Assembly: GCF_900492205.1 (NCBI RefSeq)
Contig: NZ_UEYQ01000005.1
Coordinates: 1-64,000 of the forward strand
Direction: 5' to 3'
DNA: 64,000 nt
From: Ciceribacter sp. T2.26MG-112.2
GTDB taxonomy: Bacteria; Pseudomonadota; Alphaproteobacteria; Rhizobiales; Rhizobiaceae
Numbering within the stretch: the first letter of the stretch is position 1; every line of letters starts with the position of its first letter. Below the pieces are notes generated by a model that was not told where the DNA came from, ran no database searches, and worked only from the letters and a program-made list of their open reading frames with translations. The translations under genes and the position numbers were made by a program. This document shows positions 52,310 through 62,765 of the stretch, piece after piece.

Positions 52310-52918
52310 ATGACGATCATCCGTACCCCCGACGCGCTGAGGGAGATTTATAGCGGTGTGTCGGAAGCCTCGCTCGTCAAGGTCACGCCGGCGCTGACCA
52401 CGGATTATCGCCTGATGATCGAGCGTTCGCCTTTCATGGCGCTGGCGACCGTCGGTCCGGAAGGTCTGGACTGCTCGCCGCGCGGTGATCGTGGCGCCGT
52501 CGTGCGAGTGGAAGACGAAACGACGCTCGCCATCCCCGACTGGCGCGGCAACAACCGGATCGATTCGCTGCTCAATATCGTGCGCGATCCGCGCGTCGCG
52601 CTTATGTTCCTCGTTCCCGGCTCGAACACGGCGATACGGGTCAACGGCCAGGCTGTCGTCTCGGTCGATGCCGACCTGCTCGACAGCTTCGAGATGGACG
52701 GCAAACATCCGCGCAGCGTGGTGCTGGTCACCATCGGCGAAGTGTATTTCCAGTGCGCCCGGGCGATCATGCGGGCCGATCTGTGGAACCCCGAAAGCTT
52801 TGTCGACCCGAAGAGCCTGCCGACGCCCGGCGATCTGCTGAAGGCGGCGCAGGCCGATTTCGACAAGGATACCTATGATCGGCAATGGCCGGAGCGCGCT
52901 GCCAAGACCATGTGGTGA
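52310..52918 (+). CDS. Pyridoxamine 5'-phosphate oxidase-like FMN-binding protein
   Basis: A 202-residue split-barrel flavin-binding protein of the MSMEG_1061 type. LTTDYRLMIERSPFMALATVGPEGLDCSPRGDRG and IPDWRGNNRIDSLLNIVRDPRVALMFLVPG are characteristic. Function unknown; relatives bind FMN or F420. A GGAGAGG ribosome site precedes ATG 52310. It lies 71 bases after the hydrolase gene. Confidence 0.85.
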   Translation: MTIIRTPDALREIYSGVSEASLVKVTPALTTDYRLMIERSPFMALATVGPEGLDCSPRGDRGAVVRVEDETTLAIPDWRGNNRIDSLLNIVRDPRVALMFLVPGSNTAIRVNGQAVVSVDADLLDSFEMDGKHPRSVVLVTIGEVYFQCARAIMRADLWNPESFVDPKSLPTPGDLLKAAQADFDKDTYDRQWPERAAKTMW

Positions 52919-53029
52919 GCAGCCGTCGCTGGGCTCCCTTTCTCGGCGGCGGCGTGACGCATTGTCAGAGCCGGCAGCCCATGCGACGCTTTGGCTGCGG
53001 GACTATGGCAGCCCGCAAGGGAGGAGCGG

Positions 53030-53827
53030 ATGAAGCGCGTCGGATCATTTGCACTGCTGTGCCTGGGGTTTGCGCTGGCATCCTGTGCCGCACGGGCCGG
53101 CGAACTGGGACTTGACGAAAAGCTCCGGCTTCTCGTCGCGGCCTATCCGGAAACGCTTGCCGGTGTCGAGGACGGCCGGTTGACCTTCCTGGACGGCGGC
53201 GAACCGCTTTTGATCGATGACGGCAAGGCGAAGGACCATTTCGCCAAGCTCGCACAGGGCGATGTCGAGGACAGCCTCTCGCAGGTCTATCCGGTCGGGC
53301 CATGCGAAACGAAGCCGGCGGTCAATGACGATCCCGGTCGTATCCGCAGCGATTCGCTGATGATGCGGCTCTATGGGGCATCGGCACGCGAGGTGGAGCG
53401 CTCGCTGGTCAAGGTGGCCTGGTTCGGCGAAAGCGTCAGGGTGACGAAAAGGCAGGGTGCGGCGGCGGCGCTAGAAAAGGTCCGCGACGAACTTAAGTCA
53501 AGACCCGAATTGAAGAAATACCTGTCGCCTTCGGCCGGCACGTTCAACTGGCGCAAGGTGGCGAACGCGCCGAATATGTCGGTCCACAGTTTCGGTGCGG
53601 CGATCGACATCAACACCAAGTTCGCCGATTACTGGATCTGGTCCGGCGGCAAGCCGGGCAAGGTGCCTCATTATGCCAACAAGTTTCCGCTCGCGATCAT
53701 CGGCGTGTTCGAACGGCACGGTTATATCTGGGGCGGGCGCTGGTATCACTACGACACGATGCACTTCGAATACCGGCCGGAACTGATCGCGATCGCCAGG
53801 GAAAGCGGCGCTTCCGCCTGTCCGTGA
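53030..53827 (+). CDS. M15-family metallopeptidase, predicted lipoprotein
   Basis: A 265-residue exported protein. The lipobox LASC at residues 16-19 predicts a lipoprotein, although a Sec site ARA-GE follows. The C-terminal peptidase M15 domain (VanY/D-Ala-D-Ala carboxypeptidase-like) shows zinc residues: SVHSFGAAIDINTK (His, Asp) and YHYDTMHFEYRPE (His). It should trim peptidoglycan peptides. GGGAGGAG precedes ATG 53030. Convergent with the diguanylate cyclase gene. Confidence 0.85.
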   Translation: MKRVGSFALLCLGFALASCAARAGELGLDEKLRLLVAAYPETLAGVEDGRLTFLDGGEPLLIDDGKAKDHFAKLAQGDVEDSLSQVYPVGPCETKPAVNDDPGRIRSDSLMMRLYGASAREVERSLVKVAWFGESVRVTKRQGAAAALEKVRDELKSRPELKKYLSPSAGTFNWRKVANAPNMSVHSFGAAIDINTKFADYWIWSGGKPGKVPHYANKFPLAIIGVFERHGYIWGGRWYHYDTMHFEYRPELIAIARESGASACP

Positions 53828-53842
53828 GCGATCAGGCAAAAC

Positions 53843-54910
53843 TCAGCGCTTGTAGATCAGCCAGCTCTTGGTGAAGTCCTTCTTCATGCCGTCCTCGAAG
53901 ATCTTCGTGCGATTGCGGCCGGCATTCTTGGCGCAATAGAGCGCGATGTCGGACTTGGCATAAAGTTCGCCTGGATCTTCGGCTTCACCCGCCATGCAGA
54001 AGCCGAGCGACAGGGTGATCGGGCCGTAGTTCACGCCGGTCCTGGAGTTCTTGAAGGGGGTCGTCTCCAGGGCGGTCCGGACGCGCTCGCACATAAGGTT
54101 GACTTCTTCGGCGCTGTGACCCTCGACGATGATGGCGAACTCCTCGCCGCCGGTGCGTGCGACGAAACAATCCTTGCGGACATTGGCCCGGATCACCGTG
54201 GCGACGGTGGCAAGGATCTTGTCGCCGACCGGATGGCCATAGGTGTCGTTGATCTTCTTGAAATTGTCGATGTCGGCCAGCACCAGCCCGGTCAGCGGCG
54301 CGCTCGACGTGGCATTGTAGATCGACGCCAGTCGCTCGTCGAAGGCGCGACGATTGGCGATGCGGGTCAGCGAATCCGTGTTGGCGATGCGCTTGTATTC
54401 GTCCAGCTCCTTGCGGACCTGGTCCATCTCCTGGGACTTCTGGCTGACCTGCTCGACCGTCTGGGAGCCATGGGCCATGGTGTCGCCGGTGGCTTCCGAC
54501 AGAAGGGTGATGGCGCTGCGCAGGATGTCGGCGCTGGTGTTGTTCTTCGAGTTGATGCGGGTGTAGGTCTCGCCAAGCAGCTTGTTGTAGCTTTCGAGCG
54601 ATGTCTGCTCCTGTTTCAGCAGGCGCAGCAGACCGTCAAGTTCGCTGATGATCTTCGAATGAGCGCTCTCGACCACCCGGTTCTGGTGATTGCCGAAATA
54701 TTGCTGGCCGATCTCGTCGAGTTCGTCCTGCGTCGCCTTGCTGCCGAGCGCGGCCAGATCCCGGGTCAGGGTCGGATTGGAGCCGATATAGGCTTCATAG
54801 AAGAGTTCGTAGTTGCGCGGAATAGGAGCAACGCCCATGCTTCGCATCGCATAGGTAATCTGCGCCGATATATCGGGAATCTGCGCCTTCGGCGTCGTTG
54901 CCGTGTTCAT
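53843..54910 (-). CDS. Diguanylate cyclase (GGDEF)
   Basis: A 355-residue protein. The N-terminal 175 residues are helical and contain a predicted coiled coil (QVSQKSQEMDQVRKELDEYKR). The GGDEF domain has NTDSLTRIANRRAF, DIDNFKKINDTYGHPVGD and an intact GGEEF at 254-258. No RxxD inhibitory site. ATG 54910 has GGAG at good spacing; ATG 54940 is in frame and possible. Not membrane bound; the N-terminus is like that of other rhizobial cyclases of unknown signal. Confidence 0.9.
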   Translation of the reverse strand: MNTATTPKAQIPDISAQITYAMRSMGVAPIPRNYELFYEAYIGSNPTLTRDLAALGSKATQDELDEIGQQYFGNHQNRVVESAHSKIISELDGLLRLLKQEQTSLESYNKLLGETYTRINSKNNTSADILRSAITLLSEATGDTMAHGSQTVEQVSQKSQEMDQVRKELDEYKRIANTDSLTRIANRRAFDERLASIYNATSSAPLTGLVLADIDNFKKINDTYGHPVGDKILATVATVIRANVRKDCFVARTGGEEFAIIVEGHSAEEVNLMCERVRTALETTPFKNSRTGVNYGPITLSLGFCMAGEAEDPGELYAKSDIALYCAKNAGRNRTKIFEDGMKKDFTKSWLIYKR

Positions 54911-55080
54911 AGGCGAACTCCATTGATCTTTCGGATCCATGATCCTTTCTGATTGTTAGATCAAATTTGTTTGGAAATATTTAATGTCGAGTACCCGTGA
55001 TTTCATCGGCGAAAATCTATGCCGAGCCGGTGTTCGCCATCCAAGTACATGAAAATTAAAGAATATTCCGTGCGGCGAGA

Positions 55081-55108
55081 AGAAAGGGCGCCGCTTGCGC
55101 GCCGCCCT
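55081..55108 (-). terminator. Terminator after fumA
   Basis: On the minus strand AGGGCG (complement 55103-55108) and CGCCCT (complement 55085-55090) form the stem base with inner GC pairs, followed by TTCT-rich sequence. It lies 27 bases after the fumA stop. Confidence 0.5.
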
Positions 55109-55134
55109 CATGGTGTAATTCTCTTGCCGATCTC

Positions 55135-56742
<1,608 letters not shown>

Positions 56743-56762
56743 GGTGGACCTTTAGCGGAACA

Positions 56763-56784
56763 GGAAGCGGAAATTTCCGCTTCC
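56763..56784. promoter_or_regulatory. 22-bp perfect palindrome before fumA
   Basis: GGAAGCGGAAA (56763-56773) is followed directly by its exact reverse complement TTTCCGCTTCC (56774-56784). It lies 21-42 bases before the fumA ATG, between parE and fumA, with no T-run on either side. It is a good operator candidate; as a transcript it could also fold into a hairpin. Confidence 0.55.
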
Positions 56785-56837
56785 GTCTAGTCCGACACCG
56801 GCCGTTTTGCAATGATTCCAAAGTGGGGAGGCGTTGC

Positions 56838-57122
56838 CTATCGCGGGTGTTCCATCTCGCGGGCGCCGTGGATGATCGCAATGACGAGAAGATGCGCATC
56901 GTGGGGCTCATAGATGATGACGTAATTGCCAACGACGAGAATGCGGGCAATGTCGCCGAGATCCGGCCTCCTTACGCCCATCAAAGGGTATTGCGCGGCA
57001 AGCTCCAGCCTTTCGAAGAATGCGGAAAGAAGAGCGTCGGCTGCCGGTTCGTTTTGCGCCGCGACCCAGCGCCAGATGTCCCTGAGGTCCTGCTCTGCCT
57101 TGGGACTGAAGACATAGGACAT
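56838..57122 (-). CDS. parE: ParE/RelE-fold toxin
   Basis: A 94-residue toxin of the ParE group. SPKAEQDLRDIWRWVAAQNEPAADALL and YPLMGVRRPDLGDIARILVVGNYVIIYEP and the terminal HGAREMEHPR are characteristic. ParE proteins poison DNA gyrase. It follows parD by seven bases. The gene is between fumA and fumC on the same strand. Confidence 0.9.
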   Translation of the reverse strand: MSYVFSPKAEQDLRDIWRWVAAQNEPAADALLSAFFERLELAAQYPLMGVRRPDLGDIARILVVGNYVIIYEPHDAHLLVIAIIHGAREMEHPR

Positions 57123-57129
57123 GACGGAC

Positions 57130-57390
57130 TTAGCCGGCCGATTTCACGTCGCGCAGCAGGTCCGGCAGGCGCAGTTCGCGCGGCGGACCGCTGGCCTTGC
57201 CTTCGTCATAGGCCGCCTTCAGCCGGCGGTCGAAATCCCTGTTCGTGTTCGTGCCGGCCCAGAGCGCAAGGGCGGCTTCGACAACCTCGCTTGCCGATGT
57301 GAAGTCGCCAGACGCCACGGCGGCTTCGATCCGGTCGATGTCGGCCGGATCGAGAGAAACGGTGAGAGATCTCTTGGGTGAACTCTTCAT
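57130..57390 (-). CDS. parD: ParD antitoxin
   Basis: An 86-residue protein with an N-terminal ribbon-helix-helix domain (SLTVSLDPADIDRIEAAVASGDFTSASEVVEAALAL) and a C-terminal tail that neutralises ParE. It represses its own operon. A GTTAGGCCA stretch precedes the start. First gene of the pair. Confidence 0.9.
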   Translation of the reverse strand: MKSSPKRSLTVSLDPADIDRIEAAVASGDFTSASEVVEAALALWAGTNTNRDFDRRLKAAYDEGKASGPPRELRLPDLLRDVKSAG

Positions 57391-57439
57391 TGGCCTAACC
57401 TAGTCGAGAAGGCGGGCGCCATCAAGTTTGCCGGCTTCC

Positions 57440-58831
57440 TTACTTCGGCCCGATCATCAGCTCCGGCCGCACCAGTTCGTCGAATTCCTTGTTGCTGAGA
57501 TAGCCGCCGCCGACCGTTTCCTGCCGCAGCGTCGTACCGTTCTTGTGGGCGGTCTTGGCGATCTTGGCGCAGGTGTCGTAGCCGAGGCGGCTATTGAGGG
57601 CGGTGACCAGCATCAGCGAGTTTTCCACGCCCTTCTTGATGTTGTCCTCGCGGGCCTCGATGCCGACGACGCAGTTGTCGGTGAAGGAGCGGGCCGCATC
57701 GCCGAGCAACTGCACGGACTGCAGGAAATTGTAGGCCATCATCGGATTGTAGACGTTGAGCTCGAAATGGCCCTGGCTGCCGGCAAACGTAATCGCCGCC
57801 TGGTTGCCGAAGATGTGGGCGCAGACCTGGGTCAGCGCCTCCGACTGGGTCGGGTTGACCTTGCCCGGCATGATCGACGAGCCCGGCTCGTTTTCCGGCA
57901 GCGCCAGTTCGCCCAAGCCCGCGCGCGGTCCGGAGCCGAGGAAGCGGATGTCGTTGGCGATCTTGAACAGGGCGGCGGCGGCGGCGTTGATCGCGCCGTG
58001 CGAGAAGACCATGGCGTCGTGGGCGGCGAGCGCTTCGAACTTGTTCGGGGCGGTGACGAAGGGCAGGCCGGTGATCAATGCGATCTCTTCCGCCACCTTT
58101 TCGGCAAAGCCGACCGGCGCGTTGAGCCCGGTGCCGACGGCGGTCCCGCCCTGCGCGAGTTCATAGAGGCCCGGCAGCGTCAGCTCGATCCGTCTGATCG
58201 CCGAGGCGACCTGGGCGGCATAGCCGGAGAACTCCTGGCCGAGCGTCAGTGGGGTGGCATCCTGGGTGTGGGTACGGCCGATCTTGATGATGTGGGCGAA
58301 GGATTTCGCCTTGGCATCAAGAGCTTCGTGGAGGTGCTTCAGATTGGGAATCAGGCGGCGGACGATCTGTTCGGCGCAGGCGATGTGCATGGCCGTCGGA
58401 TAGGTGTCGTTCGATGACTGGCTCATGTTGACGTGGTCGTTGGGATGCACCGGCTTCTTCGAACCCATCACGCCACCGAGCATTTCGATCGCCCGGTTGG
58501 AGATCACCTCATTGGCGTTCATGTTGGACTGCGTGCCGGAGCCGGTCTGCCAGACGACGAGCGGGAAATGGTCGTCGAGCTTGCCGTCGATCACTTCCTG
58601 CGCGGCACTCACAACTGCCTGGCCGAGCGCCGGATCGAGACCGCCGAGCGCCATGTTGGCGCGGGCCGCTGCCTGCTTGACGATGCCGAGCGCACGCACG
58701 ACGGAAAGCGGCTGCTTCTCCCAGCCGATCTTGAAATTGCCGCGCGAGCGCTCGGCCTGCGCGCCCCAATAGCGATCGGCCGCGACGTCAATCGGGCCGA
58801 ATGTGTCGGTTTCTGTGCGGATATTGCTCAT
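57440..58831 (-). CDS. fumC: Fumarate hydratase class II
   Basis: A 463-residue cluster-free fumarase of the aspartase/fumarase superfamily. The signature [13 protein letters not shown], together with [29 protein letters not shown] and [16 protein letters not shown], is intact. Same reaction as FumA but heat- and oxygen-stable. First in the fumC-parDE-fumA series on the minus strand; divergent from the ars genes. Confidence 0.97.
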   Translation of the reverse strand: MSNIRTETDTFGPIDVAADRYWGAQAERSRGNFKIGWEKQPLSVVRALGIVKQAAARANMALGGLDPALGQAVVSAAQEVIDGKLDDHFPLVVWQTGSGTQSNMNANEVISNRAIEMLGGVMGSKKPVHPNDHVNMSQSSNDTYPTAMHIACAEQIVRRLIPNLKHLHEALDAKAKSFAHIIKIGRTHTQDATPLTLGQEFSGYAAQVASAIRRIELTLPGLYELAQGGTAVGTGLNAPVGFAEKVAEEIALITGLPFVTAPNKFEALAAHDAMVFSHGAINAAAAALFKIANDIRFLGSGPRAGLGELALPENEPGSSIMPGKVNPTQSEALTQVCAHIFGNQAAITFAGSQGHFELNVYNPMMAYNFLQSVQLLGDAARSFTDNCVVGIEAREDNIKKGVENSLMLVTALNSRLGYDTCAKIAKTAHKNGTTLRQETVGGGYLSNKEFDELVRPELMIGPK

Positions 58832-58958
58832 GGGGTGACCTTGCTCTCAATCTGCTGCGTAAGGGGATGTTTAGCCCTAGCCCGGCCTGGTGCCAATGGG
58901 TTCCCTTATATTTGAGTGTCGAATTCAGGTTAAATTAAGCGATGGGGCCATCTTGTAA

Positions 58959-58982
58959 ATTTCGATATTTCATGATTTCTGG
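58959..58982 (+). promoter_or_regulatory. Triple 8-bp repeat before arsR
   Basis: Three consecutive 8-mers begin with ATTTC: ATTTCGAT, ATTTCATG and ATTTCTGG. They end four bases before the arsR ATG at 58987, so a protein bound here would block the ribosome site region and possibly the start. It is a candidate ArsR operator; no consensus is claimed. Confidence 0.4.
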
Positions 58983-58986
58983 AATT

Positions 58987-59319
58987 ATGGATACGAAGCA
59001 AACCCTCGATTCACTTTCGGCCCTCGGTCACGAAGGGCGTCTGGCTGTCTTTCGCTTGCTGGTGCGGCATGCCCCGGAGGGCCTGAACGCCGGCGAGATC
59101 GCCACCGCCCTGAACTTCCGCGCCAATACGCTTTCGGCGAACCTGACCGTGCTGGCCAATGCCGGGCTGATCGCGGGCGAGCGGGAAGGGCGCCACATCC
59201 GCTACCGAGCCGATCTCGACTCCATGCGCGAACTCATGGGTTTTCTGCTGGAGGACTGCTGCGGCGGCTCCCCGGAGATCTGCCGCCCGATTCTCGATGA
59301 AATAACTTGTCGTTGCTAG
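58987..59319 (+). CDS. arsR: ArsR-family arsenite-responsive repressor
   Basis: A 110-residue winged helix regulator. LDSLSALGHEGRLAVFRLL and the helix-turn-helix LNAGEIATALNFRANTLSANLTVLANAGLI are clear. The arsenite site is probably the C-terminal cysteine set DCCGGSPEIC plus ITCRC, as in Acidithiobacillus-type ArsR proteins, not the ELCVC motif of plasmid R773. ATG 58987 is preferred over 58942. It overlaps nothing but is 11 bases before arsC. Confidence 0.9.
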   Translation: MDTKQTLDSLSALGHEGRLAVFRLLVRHAPEGLNAGEIATALNFRANTLSANLTVLANAGLIAGEREGRHIRYRADLDSMRELMGFLLEDCCGGSPEICRPILDEITCRC

Positions 59320-59330
59320 AGGCCTCTTCC

Positions 59331-59825
59331 ATGACCCAAGAGCATTTCAATGTCCTGTTCCTGTGCACCGGCAATTCGGCGCGCTCGATTCTGGCCGAAT
59401 CCTGCCTCAATCGTGAGGGGCGGGGGCGGTTCACGGCCTATTCCGCCGGCTCGCATCCCAAGGGTGAGGTTCACCCGATGGCGATCGATCTGCTGAAGCG
59501 TAGCAATTATGACACGTCCGGCCTGCGTTCCAAAAGCTGGGACGAGTTTGCCGTGCCCGGTGCGCCGAAGATGGATTTCGTCTTCACGGTTTGCGATTCG
59601 GCCGCTGCCGAGGCCTGTCCGGTCTGGCCGGGCCAGCCGATGACGGCCCATTGGGGCGTTCCGGACCCTGCAGCGGTAGAGGGAACCGAGACGGAGAAAG
59701 CGCTGGCGTTTGCCGACACCTACCGGATGCTGAGCAACCGGATCTCCATTTTCGTCAACCTGCCGATCAGCAGCCTTGACCGGCTCGCCCTGCAGAAGCG
59801 GGTGAGCGAGATCGGCAAGCAGTAA
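59331..59825 (+). CDS. arsC: Arsenate reductase (LMW phosphatase fold)
   Basis: A 164-residue thiol-dependent enzyme that reduces arsenate to arsenite. The P-loop is LFLCTGNSARSILAE; two further cysteines in VCDSAAAEACP are placed like Cys82 and Cys89 of the Bacillus enzyme, completing the relay. Reduces with thioredoxin or a glutathione system. It is the middle gene of arsR-arsC-aqpS. Confidence 0.9.
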   Translation: MTQEHFNVLFLCTGNSARSILAESCLNREGRGRFTAYSAGSHPKGEVHPMAIDLLKRSNYDTSGLRSKSWDEFAVPGAPKMDFVFTVCDSAAAEACPVWPGQPMTAHWGVPDPAAVEGTETEKALAFADTYRMLSNRISIFVNLPISSLDRLALQKRVSEIGKQ

Positions 59826-59852
59826 TCGCAGGCGGGGCCGAGGGGCGAAATC

Positions 59853-60524
59853 GTGAGCACAATCAGACGGATCGCCTCCGAGTTTCTCGGCACTGCCCTG
59901 CTGCTTGCAACGGTGGTCGGCTCCGGCATCATGGCCGAGGCGCTGGCCGGCGGCAATGTGGCGGTGGCTTTGCTCGGCAACACCATCGCCACCGGCGCGA
60001 TCCTCGTCGTGCTGATCACTATGCTTGGTCCGGTATCGGGGGCCCATTTCAACCCGGCCGTGACGCTGGTCATGCTGGTCTCGGCAGAGATTTCCAAACG
60101 GCACGCCGTCTTCTACACCCTGGCGCAGATCGCCGGTGGACTGGTCGGCGTATGGCTGGCGCACTTGATGTTCGACCTTGCCGTGCTGCAGATGTCGATC
60201 AAGACGCGGACGGGAGCGGGGCAGTGGATCGCCGAGGGGGTGGCCACCTTCGGTCTGCTCCTCACCATCCTTCTGACGCGACGCCATCGGCCGGAGAGCA
60301 TTCCGCTTTCGGTCGGGCTCTACATCACCGCAGCCTATTGGTTCACCGCTTCGACGTCCTTTGCCAATCCGGCCGTGACGCTGGCACGCGCCTTTTCCGA
60401 CAGCTTTGCCGGGATTCGCCTGGTAGACGTACCGGCTTTCGTCGTCGTGCAGTTGATCGGCGCGATGCTGGCGCTTTTCCTGTCGCGTTGGCTGCTCGCC
60501 GGTACGGGCAAGTCGGCAGACTGA
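59853..60524 (+). CDS. aqpS: Aquaglyceroporin AqpS, arsenite channel
   Basis: A 223-residue major intrinsic protein. Both pore motifs are present: AHFNPAVTLV and FANPAVTLARAF. Six transmembrane segments. In Sinorhizobium meliloti AqpS lets arsenite leave the cell by diffusion in place of the ArsB pump. The GTG start at 59853 has GAGGGGCG upstream. No arsB, acr3 or arsH follows. Confidence 0.92.
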   Translation: MSTIRRIASEFLGTALLLATVVGSGIMAEALAGGNVAVALLGNTIATGAILVVLITMLGPVSGAHFNPAVTLVMLVSAEISKRHAVFYTLAQIAGGLVGVWLAHLMFDLAVLQMSIKTRTGAGQWIAEGVATFGLLLTILLTRRHRPESIPLSVGLYITAAYWFTASTSFANPAVTLARAFSDSFAGIRLVDVPAFVVVQLIGAMLALFLSRWLLAGTGKSAD

Positions 60525-60837
60525 GAAGGCTTGTCGGCCGTGTCATATTTGGCACGTGTCCCGCCTAAATGAGCGGGCTTCCGCACGGCCATTCGCGGCT
60601 GTCCACAGTCCCGTGGCCGGGGAGTAAGGAAAATTTAACCAGTGTTTTCATTAAAGTCCGCTGATGTGCCGGTGCGCCGGACGTCGTGGATTCACGCAGA
60701 ATTGAAACAGGCCGGCGCCGCGGGCGAAGCGGCGACAACTTTTCAATGTTATGCCTATCGGCTAGTGAACCGCGCCATGAACGGCGGCAGCCTCCCGGTT
60801 GCCGCTTCGCGACGAAAGAGCTGGAGCGAGTGCAGGA
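60525..60837. other. Intergenic region before the L,D-transpeptidase
   Basis: No gene is visible in these 313 bases. An AT-rich stretch (60631-60655) with TTTAACC and TCATTAAAG may hold the promoter, but no hexamer pair at correct spacing convinces me. A short ATG frame at 60642 (171 codons) lacks coding character and is the shadow of the next gene. Confidence 0.5.
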
Positions 60838-62730
60838 ATGACCAATTACACCAGGATCGCGGCAACGACAGCGCTTGCCGCGATGACGGCCTTCTCGGCC
60901 TTGCCTCCGGCGGCCGAGGCGGCCACACTTCTCGACCTCTTGCGCGGCGGGCCGGGCAGATCCAGCGAGAGGCCCGGACTGCGCTCGATCATCGAGCCCC
61001 AGGCACGGGGCGGGCTGGAAATGGGCGATCCCGAGCCGCTGCCGAAGGTCGCCGGTCCGCGCTATTACACCTACAAGCCCGAGGCGACGCGGGCGATCGC
61101 GATCAAGGCACCGGTGGTGCCGGCCGCACCCGCGGAACCCGCTGCCGCGGGCTCTGATGCCGTAAGCTCGACCGTCGCTACCGACCAGCCGCAGGTGCGC
61201 CGTTTCCTCGCCGACACCGGCGTGCGCGCCACGGACGAGGTGGCGAAAGCCGTCGAGGCCTATTATGCAGACAATAAGCCGCTGATCTGGGTCACTGAGG
61301 CCGGCCTGACCGAGCGCGCCCGCCAGATGCTCGCCGGTCTGGCCGCCGTCGATGCGGTCGGCCTTGCCCCTGAGGATTATGCCGTGCCGGTGCCGGTCGA
61401 AGCGGCCGACCCGGCCGACCCCGACAGGCTTGCCCGGGATATCGCCCGGTTCGAGGTGGCACTGTCGGCAAAGCTGCTCTCCTATGTCGCCGACACGGAG
61501 CGGGGGCGGATCGATCCGAACAAGATTTCCGGCTATCACGACTTCAAGCGCAAGTCGGTCAACCTGAAGCCGGTGCTCAACATGTTGCGGCTGAGCCCGG
61601 ACGTTGCCGCCTATCTCCGCTCGCGCGATCCCGACAATGCGCAGTTCAAGGCCATGACGGCGGAGCTTGCCCGCTTGCGTGCCGCCGACAGCCAGGCCGG
61701 GGCTCGGGTCGAGATTGCTCCGGGCACGTTGTTGAAGCCCGGCCAGAGCAATGCCGAACTCGCCAACATCCTCGCAGCCATTAAGGCCGAAGGGTCGGAT
61801 GCGCTCAAGGCCGAGCATGCCGCCGCGCTTGCGGGCTATGCGGGCACGCCGGACTACACGCCCGACCTCGTCGCCGTCGTCGAGGCCTTCCAGAAGGAAA
61901 AGGGTTTGAAGCCCGATGGCGTCGTCGGGCGCGCGACCATCCGGGCGCTGACCGGCCACAGCAATGCCGAGAAGATCGACAAGCTGATCGTCGCCATGGA
62001 ACAGATCCGCTGGCTGCCGGATGATCTGGGACAGCGCTATGTCTTCATCAATCAGCCGTCCTATACAGCCTATTTCGTCAACGAGGGCCGCGAGCAACTG
62101 GCGATGCGGGTGGTCGTCGGTTCCAAGTCGAACCAGACCTATTTCTTCCAGGACCAGATCGAGACGGTCGAGTTCAACCCTTACTGGGGCGTGCCGAAGT
62201 CGATCATCGTCAACGAGATGCTGCCGAAGCTGCGCCGCGATCCGTCCTATCTCGATCGCCTCGGCTATGAGGTGAGCTATGGCGGTCGCAAGGTTTCCTC
62301 GACGCAGGTCGACTGGAACACCACCCACAGCGTCGATGTGCGCCAGCCGCCCGGTGGCGACAATGCGCTGGGCGAGCTGAAGATCCTGTTTCCTAACAGC
62401 CATGCCATCTACATGCACGACACGCCGTCGAAGAGCTTCTTCCAGCGCGACATGCGGGCGCTCAGCCATGGATGTGTTCGTCTGGCCGAACCGCGCGTGA
62501 TGGCGGCGGCGGTGATGGGCACGACGACGGCCGAGATCGCCAAGCAGATCGCGTCCGGGCAGAACCGCGCGGTTCAGGTGCCGCAGAAGATCCCGGTCTA
62601 TGTTTCCTATTTCACCGCCTGGCCGAACAAGGACGGCGAGATCGACTATTTCGAAGACGTGTATGACCGGGATGAGGCGACCCGCAAGGCCTTCAAGGCG
62701 ACCAGCGACGCCCGCGTCCCGCGCGGCTGA
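60838..62730 (+). CDS. L,D-transpeptidase of YcbB type
   Basis: A 630-residue exported protein. Signal peptide 1-28 (AAEA-AT). A scaffold domain with NKPLIWVTEAGLTERARQML, a peptidoglycan-binding domain (LVAVVEAFQKEKGLKPDGVVGRATIRALTG, about 340-372), and the YkuD catalytic domain with the active-site cysteine in SHGCVRLAEP. The order matches the LdtD/YcbB group. It makes 3-3 crosslinks in the periplasm. AGGA precedes ATG 60838. A terminator follows. Confidence 0.92.
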   Translation: MTNYTRIAATTALAAMTAFSALPPAAEAATLLDLLRGGPGRSSERPGLRSIIEPQARGGLEMGDPEPLPKVAGPRYYTYKPEATRAIAIKAPVVPAAPAEPAAAGSDAVSSTVATDQPQVRRFLADTGVRATDEVAKAVEAYYADNKPLIWVTEAGLTERARQMLAGLAAVDAVGLAPEDYAVPVPVEAADPADPDRLARDIARFEVALSAKLLSYVADTERGRIDPNKISGYHDFKRKSVNLKPVLNMLRLSPDVAAYLRSRDPDNAQFKAMTAELARLRAADSQAGARVEIAPGTLLKPGQSNAELANILAAIKAEGSDALKAEHAAALAGYAGTPDYTPDLVAVVEAFQKEKGLKPDGVVGRATIRALTGHSNAEKIDKLIVAMEQIRWLPDDLGQRYVFINQPSYTAYFVNEGREQLAMRVVVGSKSNQTYFFQDQIETVEFNPYWGVPKSIIVNEMLPKLRRDPSYLDRLGYEVSYGGRKVSSTQVDWNTTHSVDVRQPPGGDNALGELKILFPNSHAIYMHDTPSKSFFQRDMRALSHGCVRLAEPRVMAAAVMGTTTAEIAKQIASGQNRAVQVPQKIPVYVSYFTAWPNKDGEIDYFEDVYDRDEATRKAFKATSDARVPRG

Positions 62731-62739
62731 CGATGACGA

Positions 62740-62765
62740 AGGCGGGTGGATGACCCGCCTTTTTC
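62740..62765 (+). terminator. Intrinsic terminator after the L,D-transpeptidase gene
   Basis: AGGCGGGT (62740-62747) pairs with ACCCGCCT (62753-62760) around five bases and is followed by TTTTTC. It serves the transpeptidase gene; the gph stop codon begins at 62764. Confidence 0.8.

Noticed and set aside
60565..62469. A 634-codon open frame on the minus strand
   Set aside because: It is antisense to the L,D-transpeptidase gene, whose frame shows signal peptide and catalytic motifs; the antisense product has no family features.
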